From Nitrincola salilacus (lineage in GTDB: Bacteria > Pseudomonadota > Gammaproteobacteria > Pseudomonadales > Balneatricaceae), in the NCBI RefSeq assembly GCF_046271865.1, contig NZ_CP176580.1:310001-374000 (forward strand): a DNA stretch of 64,000 nucleotides. The letters run 5' to 3'. The position numbers and the translations under genes were made by a program. The notes under the pieces are model-generated. The model was not told the DNA's origin, did no database searches, and saw only the letters and a list, made by a program, of their open reading frames with translations. Below are positions 8,733-17,633 of the stretch, piece after piece. Position 1 is the stretch's first letter. Each line of letters begins with the position of its first letter.

Positions 8733-11700
8733 TTAACGATCTGCGTCGATGCTCCAGAAGACCCTTGAGCGAGTCTGTTGGATTACAGGGCTCAGTTCTA
8801 CCGGCTCAAGGCCCTCGCAACCAATGCAGAAGGTTACAGGCTCAGGGGCGGGAGCATCAGGATCGTTTGGTGTTGGTGTAACGGTGCCTATAACAGGTGA
8901 AATAGGCATACCACCACCTGGTATCTCCACTGATCGGTCGCCTTCACAGATGCCGGTGCTGCCAATCATCCCAGAAGCCGTAAACAGGTTGACACGATAT
9001 GCAGTATTGATGCCCAGAGGTCGGCTGCACAGACCAGCCACAGCACCGCCCGGCTTATAGGTACTGAAGAATACCGAACCTGCCGCGATGGCCGAAGTTG
9101 TGACAACCTGCTCACCCTGTCCGGTCAAATTCATAAACCAGCCTCGCTGGCCGGTAGGCTCGCCATCGTCGCCAAAAGTCGGGAGTACACCAGCGGTACT
9201 GCAGTCGGTGGACTCGGAGAAATTATTCAGTTGTGTATCATCCAGATTGACCGCAAGCTGGCTGCTGGCTTTCGGATAATCCAGAAACACATAGAAGCGA
9301 TCGATAACATCGTCAACATAAGGGTAGTTGGAATCCAGTGGGCGCTCACGGTTGCCACTACCAAAAGCAAGATAGACGGTATCCTTATAGGGAAGGGCTG
9401 ACGGAACATTAAACAGTTTGCGTGGATCCGATGCTTCTGCAGTGTAAGCAATCTTATTAAGTGTCCAGTCTACTGGAGCAAGTGCGTTGTTGTTTGCAGG
9501 ATTGACAAAGTTTACACGCCATACATTACCGCTGAGATCGACGGTGTAGGCGTAATCCACCAGGCCATCGTAGTTGCTGTCCACCACTTTGATATCGGCC
9601 GCAACCGAGCCATCTGTCACAAAGTGCTTGATCATAGCGCCGGTCTTGGCGTCGAGAATATAGATGCCACGACCTTTTGCGTCGTCTGCAATGCAGCCGG
9701 TGACTTTGTTATCGGTATCTTCACAGGCATCATACCCACCGCCAAACATGACAATCGGTGCGGGCTGAATGAGAGGGTCTCCGCCCTCAGGGTTCGGAAC
9801 CTCTTCTGTGTACCCTCCAACATAGGCAGCCTGAGGCAGTGACCAGGTCTGGCCCAGATCGCTGAATCCTGCCGTACAGCTGAGATCATCGACTGTTGTA
9901 CAGCCAACTCGCCAGAGCAGATCAGGTGCATCAGGATCGGTTACATTCAGCGCGTAGACCATCCGGCCACCACGGCGCATGGTGGGGAATATATAGGCCA
10001 GCTCAACCAGATTGAGATCATCATAGATGACCAGTTGTCCGGCTGAACCATCAAAGAAATAATCCTTGGGCTCGGGGTTATCAGCCGGGTCCTGATTGGG
10101 AAAGGCTACCAGAGGAGTGTTGTTATAGAGCCGTTGCAACTTGCCAAAATGCTCAGGTGCCACCAGCGACCAGAGTTCATCTCCGGTTTCGGCAGAAATA
10201 GCACGGAACAAGGCGTCATTGGCACCATAGAAGATCACTGAGCCTTCATCGCCGCCATAGTTGATAGGCAAGGGGCGCGAGTGGATGACATCACCATGTA
10301 TGTCCATTCTGTGATTATCACTGGCATCGAATCCGCGAATATATCTCACGATGTCCGTACCGCCGACATCACCTGCGAAATCATTATTGAAGGACGTTAA
10401 GTCGCCAGTGCCATTGACGGTATAAACAGTACGTCCATCGTCGCTGGCACTGATCCGGGTAATGTTGCGCGCACGCTGGGCGGCTCCGCCTTTTTCAACA
10501 AACGGTCCATCCGGCAGGTCATTCCAGGGTGTCAGGTTACCGACACATTGGCTCTTCGGCGTGGGGATAACGCCTTTGTCTTCCCAGTAATTGACTGAAT
10601 CTGTGCTCCAGAAGCTTTCTGCACATTCGGCAGCAAAGTTGGTCAACTCGTTGACAGCCTCCTTGGGTGGGACCTGGGCATCAGCCAGTTTGACAACACC
10701 ATCGAAGAGGCCTACCTGATAGCGTTTCAGGTTACCGAACCAGCGCGGTGCTGCAACCTGGTCAGGGCGGAACATGCCGATAAACACCTGATTTTCATTC
10801 TGTGCACGGTTGGTCGCACTCAACGGCAGTGCAACGGCGGCAAAGGTGGAGTTAACGGATAGAATATTCGAAATGATCGATTCAATGGCGTCCTGAATGG
10901 ACTCCTCGTTCCGAGCGGCAAAATAGCGCCCCCCGCCAACATTGGCGCCACTGAGCATCAGGCCGGTGTGATCGGCATTCTGCTGGGCATTAAAAACATC
11001 GATGGTGTAGGTGATCAGGGGGATGCGATGCGTCTGTTGCACGCCGTCAGCATCTGTATAGTTGATAGGGACGCCGTGGCTGTAGAAAAATTTGGCCCAG
11101 TCATCAAAGTTCCAGTCTTTACCACTGCTGGTATCATTTTCACCGGTTGGTGTCACCTCTGTCAGCTCTTCTGTAAATCCGACAGACAACTGCCGCCTCT
11201 GTCCTGAGCAGCCTTGATTCCGGTTAGGGGTTGTGGAGCATGAGCAATTCTCAAGCCCAAAACACAATCCACCGTCGCTGTTTTCATCCGCTGTACAGGC
11301 GCTGGCACCGTTATTATTAGTGTTGTAACACGCAGAAGAGTAATCGACATGGTCAGGGTCGTCGGGTTCAGTGACGGAAATGTAAACAGTTTCGGAGGTT
11401 GTGGTAAACAGCGGAATCGGCAGTGGAGTGCCGCTGCCTTGTCCAGCCAGACGAGCTGGCGTGGCGCCCACTTCATTATACAACGCAGTCAGAACTGCGC
11501 TGTTGGTTGTATTGTCTGTGGCTGGGCCATTGTTATTAGGGTTGCCTATGAATATCAGGTAGGTCTGAGTACACAGGTCCTCATCCACCAGTGGCGACAT
11601 GAACTGGCTGAACTGGGTCTGATAGCCGCTTGGGTCCGCGTGAGATGCGGGCGTGCCGCCACCTGACATTGATTGCTCGCTGCCTGTCAGGTAGTTGTAA

Positions 11701-12158
11701 ACGTCATACATCAAGTTCCCGTAGGAGGTATTGGAGTTGCGCTTTTCTGTACTGCCATTGATATCACCAAAAATCGTATCCAGATGGGCATTCAGGGCTA
11801 GCTGGCTGGTGGCATTGAGTTCCTGCAGTGCAAAGCGGATAAAAGCACCGTCCTGGTTGGCGTTTCCTTGCGTAGTAAATTCCATCAGCCCGACATTGAT
11901 CTGATCGGTCAGTCCAGCCAGTGCGTTTTTGATGGCACGCACTTCTGATTGCCCCTGAGCCAGTCCTCCGGGCCATTGCTGGCTCTGTCTGGCCCAGTTC
12001 GAGGTGTTGTCCAGCACTATCAGAATGTTGGGCAGTCCCCCGGTTGCGCCTGTACCGCCAGTGAAGATATCAATATCCTCAGCCTGAGCGAATGAGGAAG
12101 CAACCAGAAACAGCAACATCGTTAAACGTTGCAAGGATTTGTGGAATAGAGCGTTCAT
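8733..12158 (-). CDS. pilY1: PilY1-family type IV pilus tip/biogenesis protein (set 1)
   Basis: PilY1 proteins sit at the pilus tip or outer surface and support pilus extension, adhesion and surface sensing. This 1141-residue copy has a signal peptide (first about 26 residues, ending SSFAQA). An N-terminal von Willebrand A-like region follows, whose metal site is degenerate (VLDNTSNW rather than DxSxS). The C-terminal beta-propeller domain carries a calcium-binding loop near residues 860-874 (DSNYDGLVDYAYTVD). It is the last gene of minor-pilin set 1, 14 bases downstream of pilX. It is clearly diverged from the second PilY1 in the window (17634-21305), which has a different N-terminus. Family assignment is secure; which ligand it binds is unknown. 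Confidence 0.88.
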   Translation of the reverse strand: MNALFHKSLQRLTMLLFLVASSFAQAEDIDIFTGGTGATGGLPNILIVLDNTSNWARQSQQWPGGLAQGQSEVRAIKNALAGLTDQINVGLMEFTTQGNANQDGAFIRFALQELNATSQLALNAHLDTIFGDINGSTEKRNSNTSYGNLMYDVYNYLTGSEQSMSGGGTPASHADPSGYQTQFSQFMSPLVDEDLCTQTYLIFIGNPNNNGPATDNTTNSAVLTALYNEVGATPARLAGQGSGTPLPIPLFTTTSETVYISVTEPDDPDHVDYSSACYNTNNNGASACTADENSDGGLCFGLENCSCSTTPNRNQGCSGQRRQLSVGFTEELTEVTPTGENDTSSGKDWNFDDWAKFFYSHGVPINYTDADGVQQTHRIPLITYTIDVFNAQQNADHTGLMLSGANVGGGRYFAARNEESIQDAIESIISNILSVNSTFAAVALPLSATNRAQNENQVFIGMFRPDQVAAPRWFGNLKRYQVGLFDGVVKLADAQVPPKEAVNELTNFAAECAESFWSTDSVNYWEDKGVIPTPKSQCVGNLTPWNDLPDGPFVEKGGAAQRARNITRISASDDGRTVYTVNGTGDLTSFNNDFAGDVGGTDIVRYIRGFDASDNHRMDIHGDVIHSRPLPINYGGDEGSVIFYGANDALFRAISAETGDELWSLVAPEHFGKLQRLYNNTPLVAFPNQDPADNPEPKDYFFDGSAGQLVIYDDLNLVELAYIFPTMRRGGRMVYALNVTDPDAPDLLWRVGCTTVDDLSCTAGFSDLGQTWSLPQAAYVGGYTEEVPNPEGGDPLIQPAPIVMFGGGYDACEDTDNKVTGCIADDAKGRGIYILDAKTGAMIKHFVTDGSVAADIKVVDSNYDGLVDYAYTVDLSGNVWRVNFVNPANNNALAPVDWTLNKIAYTAEASDPRKLFNVPSALPYKDTVYLAFGSGNRERPLDSNYPYVDDVIDRFYVFLDYPKASSQLAVNLDDTQLNNFSESTDCSTAGVLPTFGDDGEPTGQRGWFMNLTGQGEQVVTTSAIAAGSVFFSTYKPGGAVAGLCSRPLGINTAYRVNLFTASGMIGSTGICEGDRSVEIPGGGMPISPVIGTVTPTPNDPDAPAPEPVTFCIGCEGLEPVELSPVIQQTRSRVFWSIDADR

Positions 12159-12172
12159 GGCTGATCTCCGGT

Positions 12173-12712
12173 TTATAGGCAGGTGGCTGCCGCATTATTC
12201 ATGGATACCCGTACACCGACACCCTGACGCACTGTGGCACGTCCGGCCGTCAGGTTGTCGACCGCGATAGCCTGCAGATCCCAGGTGGAGTCAGCGCAAA
12301 GGGAGTTGGCGCCGGTCTCTATCAGGCAACCGATATCATCAGGTACGCTGAGATCCAGTTCGGAATTGAGGATAGGGTCGACCATAATGCACAGCGGCGG
12401 GTCGACGGTAACGGTAAAGTCATTGGTGCCATCGGCATTGATGTCATAGCACTTGGTATTATTGACGACGCAGGAGTTGATAAAGATATCGTTCGGTTGA
12501 GTGAAAAACAGTGTGCGGCTGATTGCCTCCTCCAGTGCCGCATCGGCCAGTGCGATCGCCTGCGTTCTGTTTTCCAGATTGGCGGTGACCTGCAGATTGC
12601 TGCGCGACATATTAAAGCTGCTGACGGCCATCAGTGTGATCAACAGCAGCATGATCAACGCAATGGCAAGTACGGCGCCTTTCTGTCTGGTTGGTAGTGA
12701 TCTCTGTCTCAT
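12173..12712 (-). CDS. pilX: PilX-like minor pilin (set 1)
   Basis: This is a 179-residue PilX-type minor pilin. It has a basic leader followed by a single hydrophobic helix (GAVLAIALIMLLLITLMAVS) and the continuing amphipathic helix typical of PilX (RSNLQVTANLENRTQAIALADAALEEA). Like other PilX proteins it lacks the usual GFTLxE cleavage box but keeps a Gly before the helix. It overlaps the pilW stop by four bases (ATGA), so translation is probably coupled. In Pseudomonas the PilVWX-PilY1 complex primes pilus assembly at the tip. Cysteines in the C-terminal part suggest a disulfide. Assignment rests on helix pattern and gene order. Confidence 0.82.
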   Translation of the reverse strand: MRQRSLPTRQKGAVLAIALIMLLLITLMAVSSFNMSRSNLQVTANLENRTQAIALADAALEEAISRTLFFTQPNDIFINSCVVNNTKCYDINADGTNDFTVTVDPPLCIMVDPILNSELDLSVPDDIGCLIETGANSLCADSTWDLQAIAVDNLTAGRATVRQGVGVRVSMNNAAATCL

Positions 12713-13689
12713 GGTTGCTCCCTCCGGCCGGCCACATTGTTGATGCGAACGGTGGTGCTATACATCTGGCGCTTGAAGCTGTCATTGAAGGTGATGGCTG
12801 TCTCATTGCCAAGAACATAGGATCTGCTGTCCAGGTGCCCCGGGGATGACTCCAGACTTCTGACGATCAACCAGACCCTGACGGCAACCGCGTTAGGCCA
12901 TTGAGCTGCTGTGGGAGTGCTGGTGAACAGATCGGGTTCACCATTGTTGTCGGTATCAATACCATACTCAAAATGCAGCGCTTCGATACCATCGACCAGT
13001 GGCGTGACACTATAGACAGTGTTCGCGCCAAGCTCCGCCCGGCTCAGGATATTGTCAGCGGTGATAAAGTAGATGCGGTCAAACAGCCGGTATACGGGAG
13101 CCCGTGTGCTGCAATCCTTTGCTGTGGCCGTCATACCGCTGATCAATGCCGTTGATGCCGAAAAAATCTCACCTGGATCATCTGTCTGACAGGCAGAAAC
13201 CTGCAGATGATAGGCGTTGGGTAGAAAGGCATCACAACCACTGCCGCTGTCAACGGCACAGGAGCTGGAGCGGCGAATAGCAATAAAATCATTGCCCGTT
13301 TTAAAGTCGGTCAGGCAGGTCGGGGCGGTGGTGATATTGTTGCCACCTTGTATAGGATACCCGAACAGGTTCTGGATATAGTCGTCGTTAGAGGCACTGG
13401 TGCTTGGATCACACTCATCGGGTAGAGTGCCTGAAGCAATCTGCTCGCCCGCCTCAGCAAAAAAACCCGCATTGCTCAACTCATTCGACAACAGCGTCAT
13501 GGCATAGCGGCCATTTTCTGTCTGGCGATTGGTTTTTTCCAGTTCGCCACGTGTGCGGCTGTTATTGGTAAATACCTCCGTCAGCGCCAGCAATATCAGC
13601 AGACCTGCGGTCAGCGCTATCATCACTTCCAGGATAGTGAAACCTCTGGCTCGAGGCGGGTAGTTTGCCGGTGCATATTGGGTTCGCAT
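12709..13689 (-). CDS. pilW: PilW-like minor pilin (set 1)
   Basis: The protein starts MRTQYAPANYPPRARGFTILEVMIAL and carries a class III prepilin cleavage site (RG before FTILEV) with Glu at +5, followed by the long pilin helix. The chosen ATG at 13689 has a GGGAG ribosome-binding site seven bases upstream and lies two bases after the pilV stop; the longer frame would need a TTG start. At 326 residues it fits PilW, the largest of the minor pilins. It overlaps pilX by four bases. Function is as an assembly-initiating minor pilin in the tip complex, inferred from family and position. Confidence 0.84.
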   Translation of the reverse strand: MRTQYAPANYPPRARGFTILEVMIALTAGLLILLALTEVFTNNSRTRGELEKTNRQTENGRYAMTLLSNELSNAGFFAEAGEQIASGTLPDECDPSTSASNDDYIQNLFGYPIQGGNNITTAPTCLTDFKTGNDFIAIRRSSSCAVDSGSGCDAFLPNAYHLQVSACQTDDPGEIFSASTALISGMTATAKDCSTRAPVYRLFDRIYFITADNILSRAELGANTVYSVTPLVDGIEALHFEYGIDTDNNGEPDLFTSTPTAAQWPNAVAVRVWLIVRSLESSPGHLDSRSYVLGNETAITFNDSFKRQMYSTTVRINNVAGRREQP

Positions 13690-13691
13690 AA

Positions 13692-14276
13692 TCAAACTCC
13701 CAGAAAAGCCAGCATGACGGTCAATGAAACGGCACGGCGCAGGCTGTCATCGTCGCCATACATACCAGCAGCACAATCTACGCCTTGAACAACAGTGGGC
13801 GTTGTACCCTGCCAGGTGACAGTCACCCGGATCTGTACTTCTGGGACTGGCGCTGCGGAAGGGATAGTTTCGATACAGCCGCGTGCACCCAACATGGCAC
13901 CGATATTGTCTCCGCCGCTGGTGGTTGTGGCTGCACCGAGCAGATTGCGATTCCAAGCACAGAGGTCGGTTGTAACCAAGTTGGCAGTTGGATCACAGGT
14001 GGTACTCATAACGTTGCCGGTGCCGTACACAGTTGCGCCGCTATAGTCGCCAGCTCTTGCCGCGGAAGGGTTGGCTTTAATGCGGCTGGCTATATCTTCG
14101 GCCAGCATCACCGCATGAGTACGTTGATAAGCTTCAAATTCTGCGTTGAGCATGCGAGCCTGAAGCCCGGCCAGCCCCAGCAAACCAAAGCCCAGCACTA
14201 ATAGCGTAATCAACACCTCCAGCAGGGTGAAGCCGTGACTCTTTGCGTGCTGAGCGGAACAGGCTGCAGGGCTCAT
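13692..14276 (-). CDS. pilV: PilV-like minor pilin (set 1)
   Basis: This 194-residue protein has a prepilin leader ending in SHG, then FTLLEVLITLLVLGFGLLGL with Glu at +5. The LGFGLLGLAGLQ stretch is characteristic of PilV/GspI-type minor pilins. The start codon overlaps the fimT stop by four bases (ATGA) and pilW follows after two bases, so set 1 is tightly coupled. Paired cysteines in the C-terminal part probably form a disulfide. It is one of the four minor pilins expected in the tip-priming complex with PilY1. Confidence 0.85.
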   Translation of the reverse strand: MSPAACSAQHAKSHGFTLLEVLITLLVLGFGLLGLAGLQARMLNAEFEAYQRTHAVMLAEDIASRIKANPSAARAGDYSGATVYGTGNVMSTTCDPTANLVTTDLCAWNRNLLGAATTTSGGDNIGAMLGARGCIETIPSAAPVPEVQIRVTVTWQGTTPTVVQGVDCAAGMYGDDDSLRRAVSLTVMLAFLGV

Positions 14277-14824
14277 GAGCAGGCTCCTTTAGTGATAGAT
14301 GCACGTCCATCCAGACCTATGGTCAGGCAGCGCTTTTTGTCATTCTTTAGGGTTGATTCCACATCAAAATTAACATTCCCAGCGAGAGACAGCCGCCCGG
14401 ATGGCCTGAAGCTGAGCTCGGTCACTGTTGTTGTAATGGTCACATTGTCACTGGTGCGCTCGCGTGCCAGCGGGTTGGTGTCAACAGTCGGGGTGGCTGG
14501 GTCCCGAATCAGCCAGCCATCGCTCCAGGTCTCCCCGGATGCCGGGCGCAGCACTACAGCCTGATTGCGCTTGATCGCTTCGGATCTTGCCAGCAGCATG
14601 GTGGTGTGAAGGTCAGTGGCAACGGCGCGCACCTGTTGCTCGGCAATCAGATTCTGAAAACCGGGTACCGCAAGGGTAGATAGAATGGCGACCAGCGCAA
14701 TGACTATCAGTATCTCAAATAGCGTAAATCCAGACTCTCCTACAATCGGGGCTGTAGGCCTGGTCCGTTGCCGGAATCGTGGTGCTGCCCTGTTTTCGGG
14801 TAGTGATTGATCCAGTATCACCAT
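14273..14824 (-). CDS. fimT: FimT/FimU-like (GspH-type) minor pilin (set 1)
   Basis: The 183-residue protein has an unusually long basic leader of about 30 residues before the cleavage box GFTLFEILIVIALVAILSTL. The GspH/FimT-type region follows, including the hallmark ARSEAIKRNQAVVL and a downstream GWLI. These proteins are pseudopilins or minor pilins that start fibre assembly; some FimT members also bind DNA during natural transformation, which sequence alone cannot show here. It overlaps the end of the upstream PilE-like gene by seven bases and the start of pilV by four. Confidence 0.83.
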   Translation of the reverse strand: MVILDQSLPENRAAPRFRQRTRPTAPIVGESGFTLFEILIVIALVAILSTLAVPGFQNLIAEQQVRAVATDLHTTMLLARSEAIKRNQAVVLRPASGETWSDGWLIRDPATPTVDTNPLARERTSDNVTITTTVTELSFRPSGRLSLAGNVNFDVESTLKNDKKRCLTIGLDGRASITKGACS

Positions 14825-15192
14825 GATTTAACGCCTGCCTGATTGATGGTCAGGTTACCGTCGCTCGCCTGCATGCCGCCTGATCTCGGCGTTGCCGTAA
14901 TGGTAAAGGTAGGAGGGGTTGCCACGGCGCTGACGATGGCGATGGTATAGTGCCGATCAACGTTTTCCGGCACGGTGGCTCCCAGCGCGGCAACCGTAGA
15001 AGCATAGCTTCTGGCATCAATAATGAACTGCTGCTGGCGCTGGGCCAGATCCATCAGGAAAGACTGGGCCTCGGCACGATTACTGCGTACCAGATACTGC
15101 TGATAGGAGGGGAAGGCAACGGCCGCCACTATCGCCAGTATAACTACTGCAATCATGACCTCTATCAGAGTAAAGCCTTTTGCTCGTTTCAT
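14818..15192 (-). CDS. pilE: PilE-like minor pilin (set 1, first gene)
   Basis: This short pilin (124 residues from the chosen start) begins MKRAKGFTLIEVMIAVVILAIVAAVAFPSYQQYL, a textbook type IV pilin N-terminus with a six-residue leader. The ATG at 15192 has GGA seven bases upstream; an in-frame ATG at 15204 would add four residues. It is the first gene of minor-pilin set 1, whereas its paralogue at 17186-17611 is the last pilin gene of set 2. A separate promoter for set 1 probably lies in the 190-base gap upstream. Minor pilin versus major subunit cannot be settled here, but the clustering favours minor. Confidence 0.85.
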   Translation of the reverse strand: MKRAKGFTLIEVMIAVVILAIVAAVAFPSYQQYLVRSNRAEAQSFLMDLAQRQQQFIIDARSYASTVAALGATVPENVDRHYTIAIVSAVATPPTFTITATPRSGGMQASDGNLTINQAGVKSW

Positions 15193-15349
15193 GATTTCAT
15201 CCATCCTGAGTGTCTTCGAAAAATGTTATTACACACCGATTGGTGTCTGGCCACGGATTGCGCACAAGGGTTTCCCGCATCTCAAAGATTATTGGATGGA
15301 GGCTGGCGAAGAAAGTAAAAGGGGCTTGTGTGGTAGGAATAAGGGGATG

Positions 15350-15386
15350 GACGGTCAGTATAGTATAAAATGCTGCCGTTCAAGGT
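15350..15386 (-). promoter_or_regulatory. possible promoter of minor-pilin set 1 with AlgR-like half-site
   Basis: On the minus strand a TTGAAC element precedes overlapping TATACT elements near 15355-15365, with a 15-base spacing that is short for sigma70. The -35 region overlaps CCGTTC on the opposite strand, which matches six bases of the Pseudomonas AlgR consensus CCGTTCGTC. This is suggestive only. Confidence 0.3.
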
Positions 15387-15392
15387 ACTGCG

Positions 15393-15422
15393 AATCAAGG
15401 CTCTGTTAACTGAGCCTTGATT
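15393..15422. terminator. perfect inverted repeat over the algR stop codon
   Basis: AATCAAGGCTC (15393-15403) and GAGCCTTGATT (15412-15422) are perfect 11-base arms around an 8-base loop. The hairpin covers the last codons and stop of the algR-like gene. No T-run follows on the minus strand, so it may mark or protect the 3' end rather than act as a classical terminator. Confidence 0.5.
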
Positions 15423-16105
15423 CGGCTGCTCATACGCCGGCTGACTGCCAGTCTGTCCTTGCAACCATCGATTTCCACCAGGTGCTGACCATCGCCCTGA
15501 GCAATGATACCGCGCAGGCGCTGGCGATTAACCAGTGCATTGCGGTGAATCCGTAGCAATTGATCGGGATAACTCTCTTCCAGTTGCCTGAGGCTGCATT
15601 CTAGCAGGGCTTCACCGCCTTCAAACACCATGCGCACATATTTGCCATCTGCCATGAAGTAAAAGCTCTGTGAAAGCCGGATACGTCGATGGTTCCCCGA
15701 CATCTGGTAACAGATCCAGGGGGCTTGCTGGTCATTTTTTTCCAGATGGGCGCGAGTCTGTGTACCCAGACGTGCCAGTGATTCCTGCAGGCGCTCAGCC
15801 GAGACGGGCTTCAGCAGGTAGTCGGCCGGGCCGACCCGATACGCATTCAGCGCATGCTCCGGATGAGCGGTGACAAAAATGATAGCAGGGGGGAGTGGTG
15901 GGAGTTGTTCAGCAACGTCCAGACCACTCATGCCGGGCATCTCGATATCCAACAACACCAGGTCAGGTTGTAGCGTGGTAATCATCTCCAGCGCTTGTAG
16001 TCCATTACAGGCAGTACCGATGCAACTGTAGCCATCTTGTTGTTCCAGCAGGCGTTGCATCCGTGATCTTGCCAGCGGCTCGTCATCTACTATCAGTACA
16101 CGCAT
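15395..16105 (-). CDS. algR: LytTR response regulator, AlgR-like
   Basis: The 236-residue protein has an N-terminal receiver domain with the acidic pocket D8-D9, phosphoacceptor D53 (LLDIEMPGMSG), T79 and K99. The C-terminal LytTR DNA-binding domain runs from about residues 140 to 230. AlgR of Pseudomonas has this architecture and directly activates the fimU-pilVWXY1Y2E operon. Here the gene lies 10 bases after its AlgZ-like kinase and sits between two minor-pilin operons, so the same regulatory role is very plausible. A TAGGA sequence upstream serves as ribosome-binding site. Family and orthology by context are strong; targets are inferred. Confidence 0.88.
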   Translation of the reverse strand: MRVLIVDDEPLARSRMQRLLEQQDGYSCIGTACNGLQALEMITTLQPDLVLLDIEMPGMSGLDVAEQLPPLPPAIIFVTAHPEHALNAYRVGPADYLLKPVSAERLQESLARLGTQTRAHLEKNDQQAPWICYQMSGNHRRIRLSQSFYFMADGKYVRMVFEGGEALLECSLRQLEESYPDQLLRIHRNALVNRQRLRGIIAQGDGQHLVEIDGCKDRLAVSRRMSSRIKAQLTEP

Positions 16106-16115
16106 AAAACATATC

Positions 16116-17159
16116 CTATCGGGCAGTTGGCAATACGAGCTTGGCCCTGAACAAACCCTCGTGTGCCGATGTAATCAGTGAGGCCTGATCACCATAAAAC
16201 AGCTCCAGCCGTTGTCGGATATTATCAAGCGCAACGCCGTTACCTCTACTGTGTGGTTGCTCTCTATCGTGTGGCTGCTTAGGTGTGAGTGGATTAAAAA
16301 TCAGCAATGTAATGCGTTCAGGGCTTTGCAGCAATTCTACAGAGATCTCGCCACCCTGGGCACAGGGCTCTATGCCATGATGTACTGCGTTTTCTATCAG
16401 TGGCTGCAGAATCAGGCCAGGTGTCTCTATATCTGCAAGGTGGTCGGGTAGCTGCCAACTGACCCGAAGTCTTTTACCGAGCCGCCATTTTTCAAGATCC
16501 AGGTATTGTCGGGCGAGCACTATTTCAGCACTAAGGCTTGATGTATCACCCGCCTTCAGTGCGGCACGAAACAGATCTGACAGGTTCAGCAGGGCCGCCT
16601 CAGCTTCCTGCGGGTTGGCGCGGGTGAGTTCAGCAACGGTATTCAGGGTGTTAAATAAGAAATGTGGACGGATACGGGCTTGCAAAGCATCAAGCTCAGC
16701 CCGTGACTGGGCGCTGATATTCTGGCTGCGATCATAGTGCATGATAAAGAACTGCAGCCCGATCACACCGACAACCAGTGCTATGAGCAGGTTGTGCAGG
16801 ATAAAACTGTTCAGATCGGTCCGTGGTTGCCAGCCAGAGTGTGTCAATGTGGAGAAGGCTGCCAGGCTGACCAGCAACGTCACAACCAGCAGAATGCCGA
16901 GCGCCGAGAAAGACAGTATTCTCGGGGTGAGTTTGCTCAGTCGTTTCTGCATATGACACAGCAGGAAAATCGTCAGCAGGGCAACCCATTGGACAAACAG
17001 GGTGCTGAGACTCAGGCGTTGCCAGCGGTCCTCAGCGACTCCAGGTGCAAGTGCCAGCAGAACAGCAACAGCCTGGGCCAGTATGATAGCCATCAATACC
17101 ATTTTGCTGCGACAAAAAGTGGGCAGAGGTAGAGATGACGGAAGACTGGTTTTGTTCAT
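16116..17159 (-). CDS. algZ: LytS-type sensor kinase, AlgZ/FimS-like
   Basis: This membrane histidine kinase has about four predicted N-terminal transmembrane helices (residues 20-145), a coiled linker, and a His_kinase domain with the phosphoacceptor motif RIRPHFLFNTLN. The ATP-binding N box is LIENAVHHG and a glycine box is GNGVALDNIRQRL. All the catalytic elements look intact. The ATG at 17159 is preferred over a GTG two codons earlier. It starts 26 bases after the stop of the PilE gene of set 2 and is followed by its response regulator. It is therefore probably in the same transcription unit as the pilins it would regulate. Confidence 0.87.
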   Translation of the reverse strand: MNKTSLPSSLPLPTFCRSKMVLMAIILAQAVAVLLALAPGVAEDRWQRLSLSTLFVQWVALLTIFLLCHMQKRLSKLTPRILSFSALGILLVVTLLVSLAAFSTLTHSGWQPRTDLNSFILHNLLIALVVGVIGLQFFIMHYDRSQNISAQSRAELDALQARIRPHFLFNTLNTVAELTRANPQEAEAALLNLSDLFRAALKAGDTSSLSAEIVLARQYLDLEKWRLGKRLRVSWQLPDHLADIETPGLILQPLIENAVHHGIEPCAQGGEISVELLQSPERITLLIFNPLTPKQPHDREQPHSRGNGVALDNIRQRLELFYGDQASLITSAHEGLFRAKLVLPTAR

Positions 17160-17185
17160 GAGCACTTACTCAGAAGCCCGGTTGT

Positions 17186-17611
17186 TCACCAGCAGGTATC
17201 GGAGCCGGTATTGGATTTCCCACCAAGCTGATTAATTCTATGGGTGCCACATCCTGTGTCGCGAGTGGCTTGTATGCCTTGAGGAACAGCCTCAATTATG
17301 AATGCATTTGCTGCAAAAGAGGCCTCTGGAAGGTTAAAAGTATAAAAATTATTCAATCCATTAGCTGAAGCGCAGCCCATGCTTCGCAAGGTTGTTTGTG
17401 TGGTAGCGGCATTCGCTGAGTTATAGCGCAGGTTTGTAGTATAGGTGCGCTCCATATATTGCGCCATTTCGAGAAGGCAGGCTTGTGCCGTGCCTCTTCT
17501 GCTTTTCATGATATATTCCTGATAGCCAGGATAGGCTATAGCGGCAAGAATGCCGACAATAGCGACTACAATCATCACTTCTATCAGTGTAAACCCTTTA
17601 CTCTTCGTCAT
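17186..17611 (-). CDS. pilE: PilE-like minor pilin (set 2)
   Basis: The pilin begins MTKSKGFTLIEVMIVVAIVGILAAIAYPGYQEYI, a canonical prepilin with a six-residue leader and Glu at +5. The ATG at 17611 is preceded by GGAAG at good spacing, whereas the longer frame needs a TTG. At 141 residues it matches PilE, the last pilin of the fimU-pilVWXY1E operon in Pseudomonas. C-terminal cysteines (TGCG and DTCW) form the usual D-region disulfide. It starts 22 bases after the stop of pilY1 and is followed closely by algZ. Confidence 0.88.
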   Translation of the reverse strand: MTKSKGFTLIEVMIVVAIVGILAAIAYPGYQEYIMKSRRGTAQACLLEMAQYMERTYTTNLRYNSANAATTQTTLRSMGCASANGLNNFYTFNLPEASFAANAFIIEAVPQGIQATRDTGCGTHRINQLGGKSNTGSDTCW

Positions 17612-17633
17612 AAAAACTTCCAGGTACAAATGG

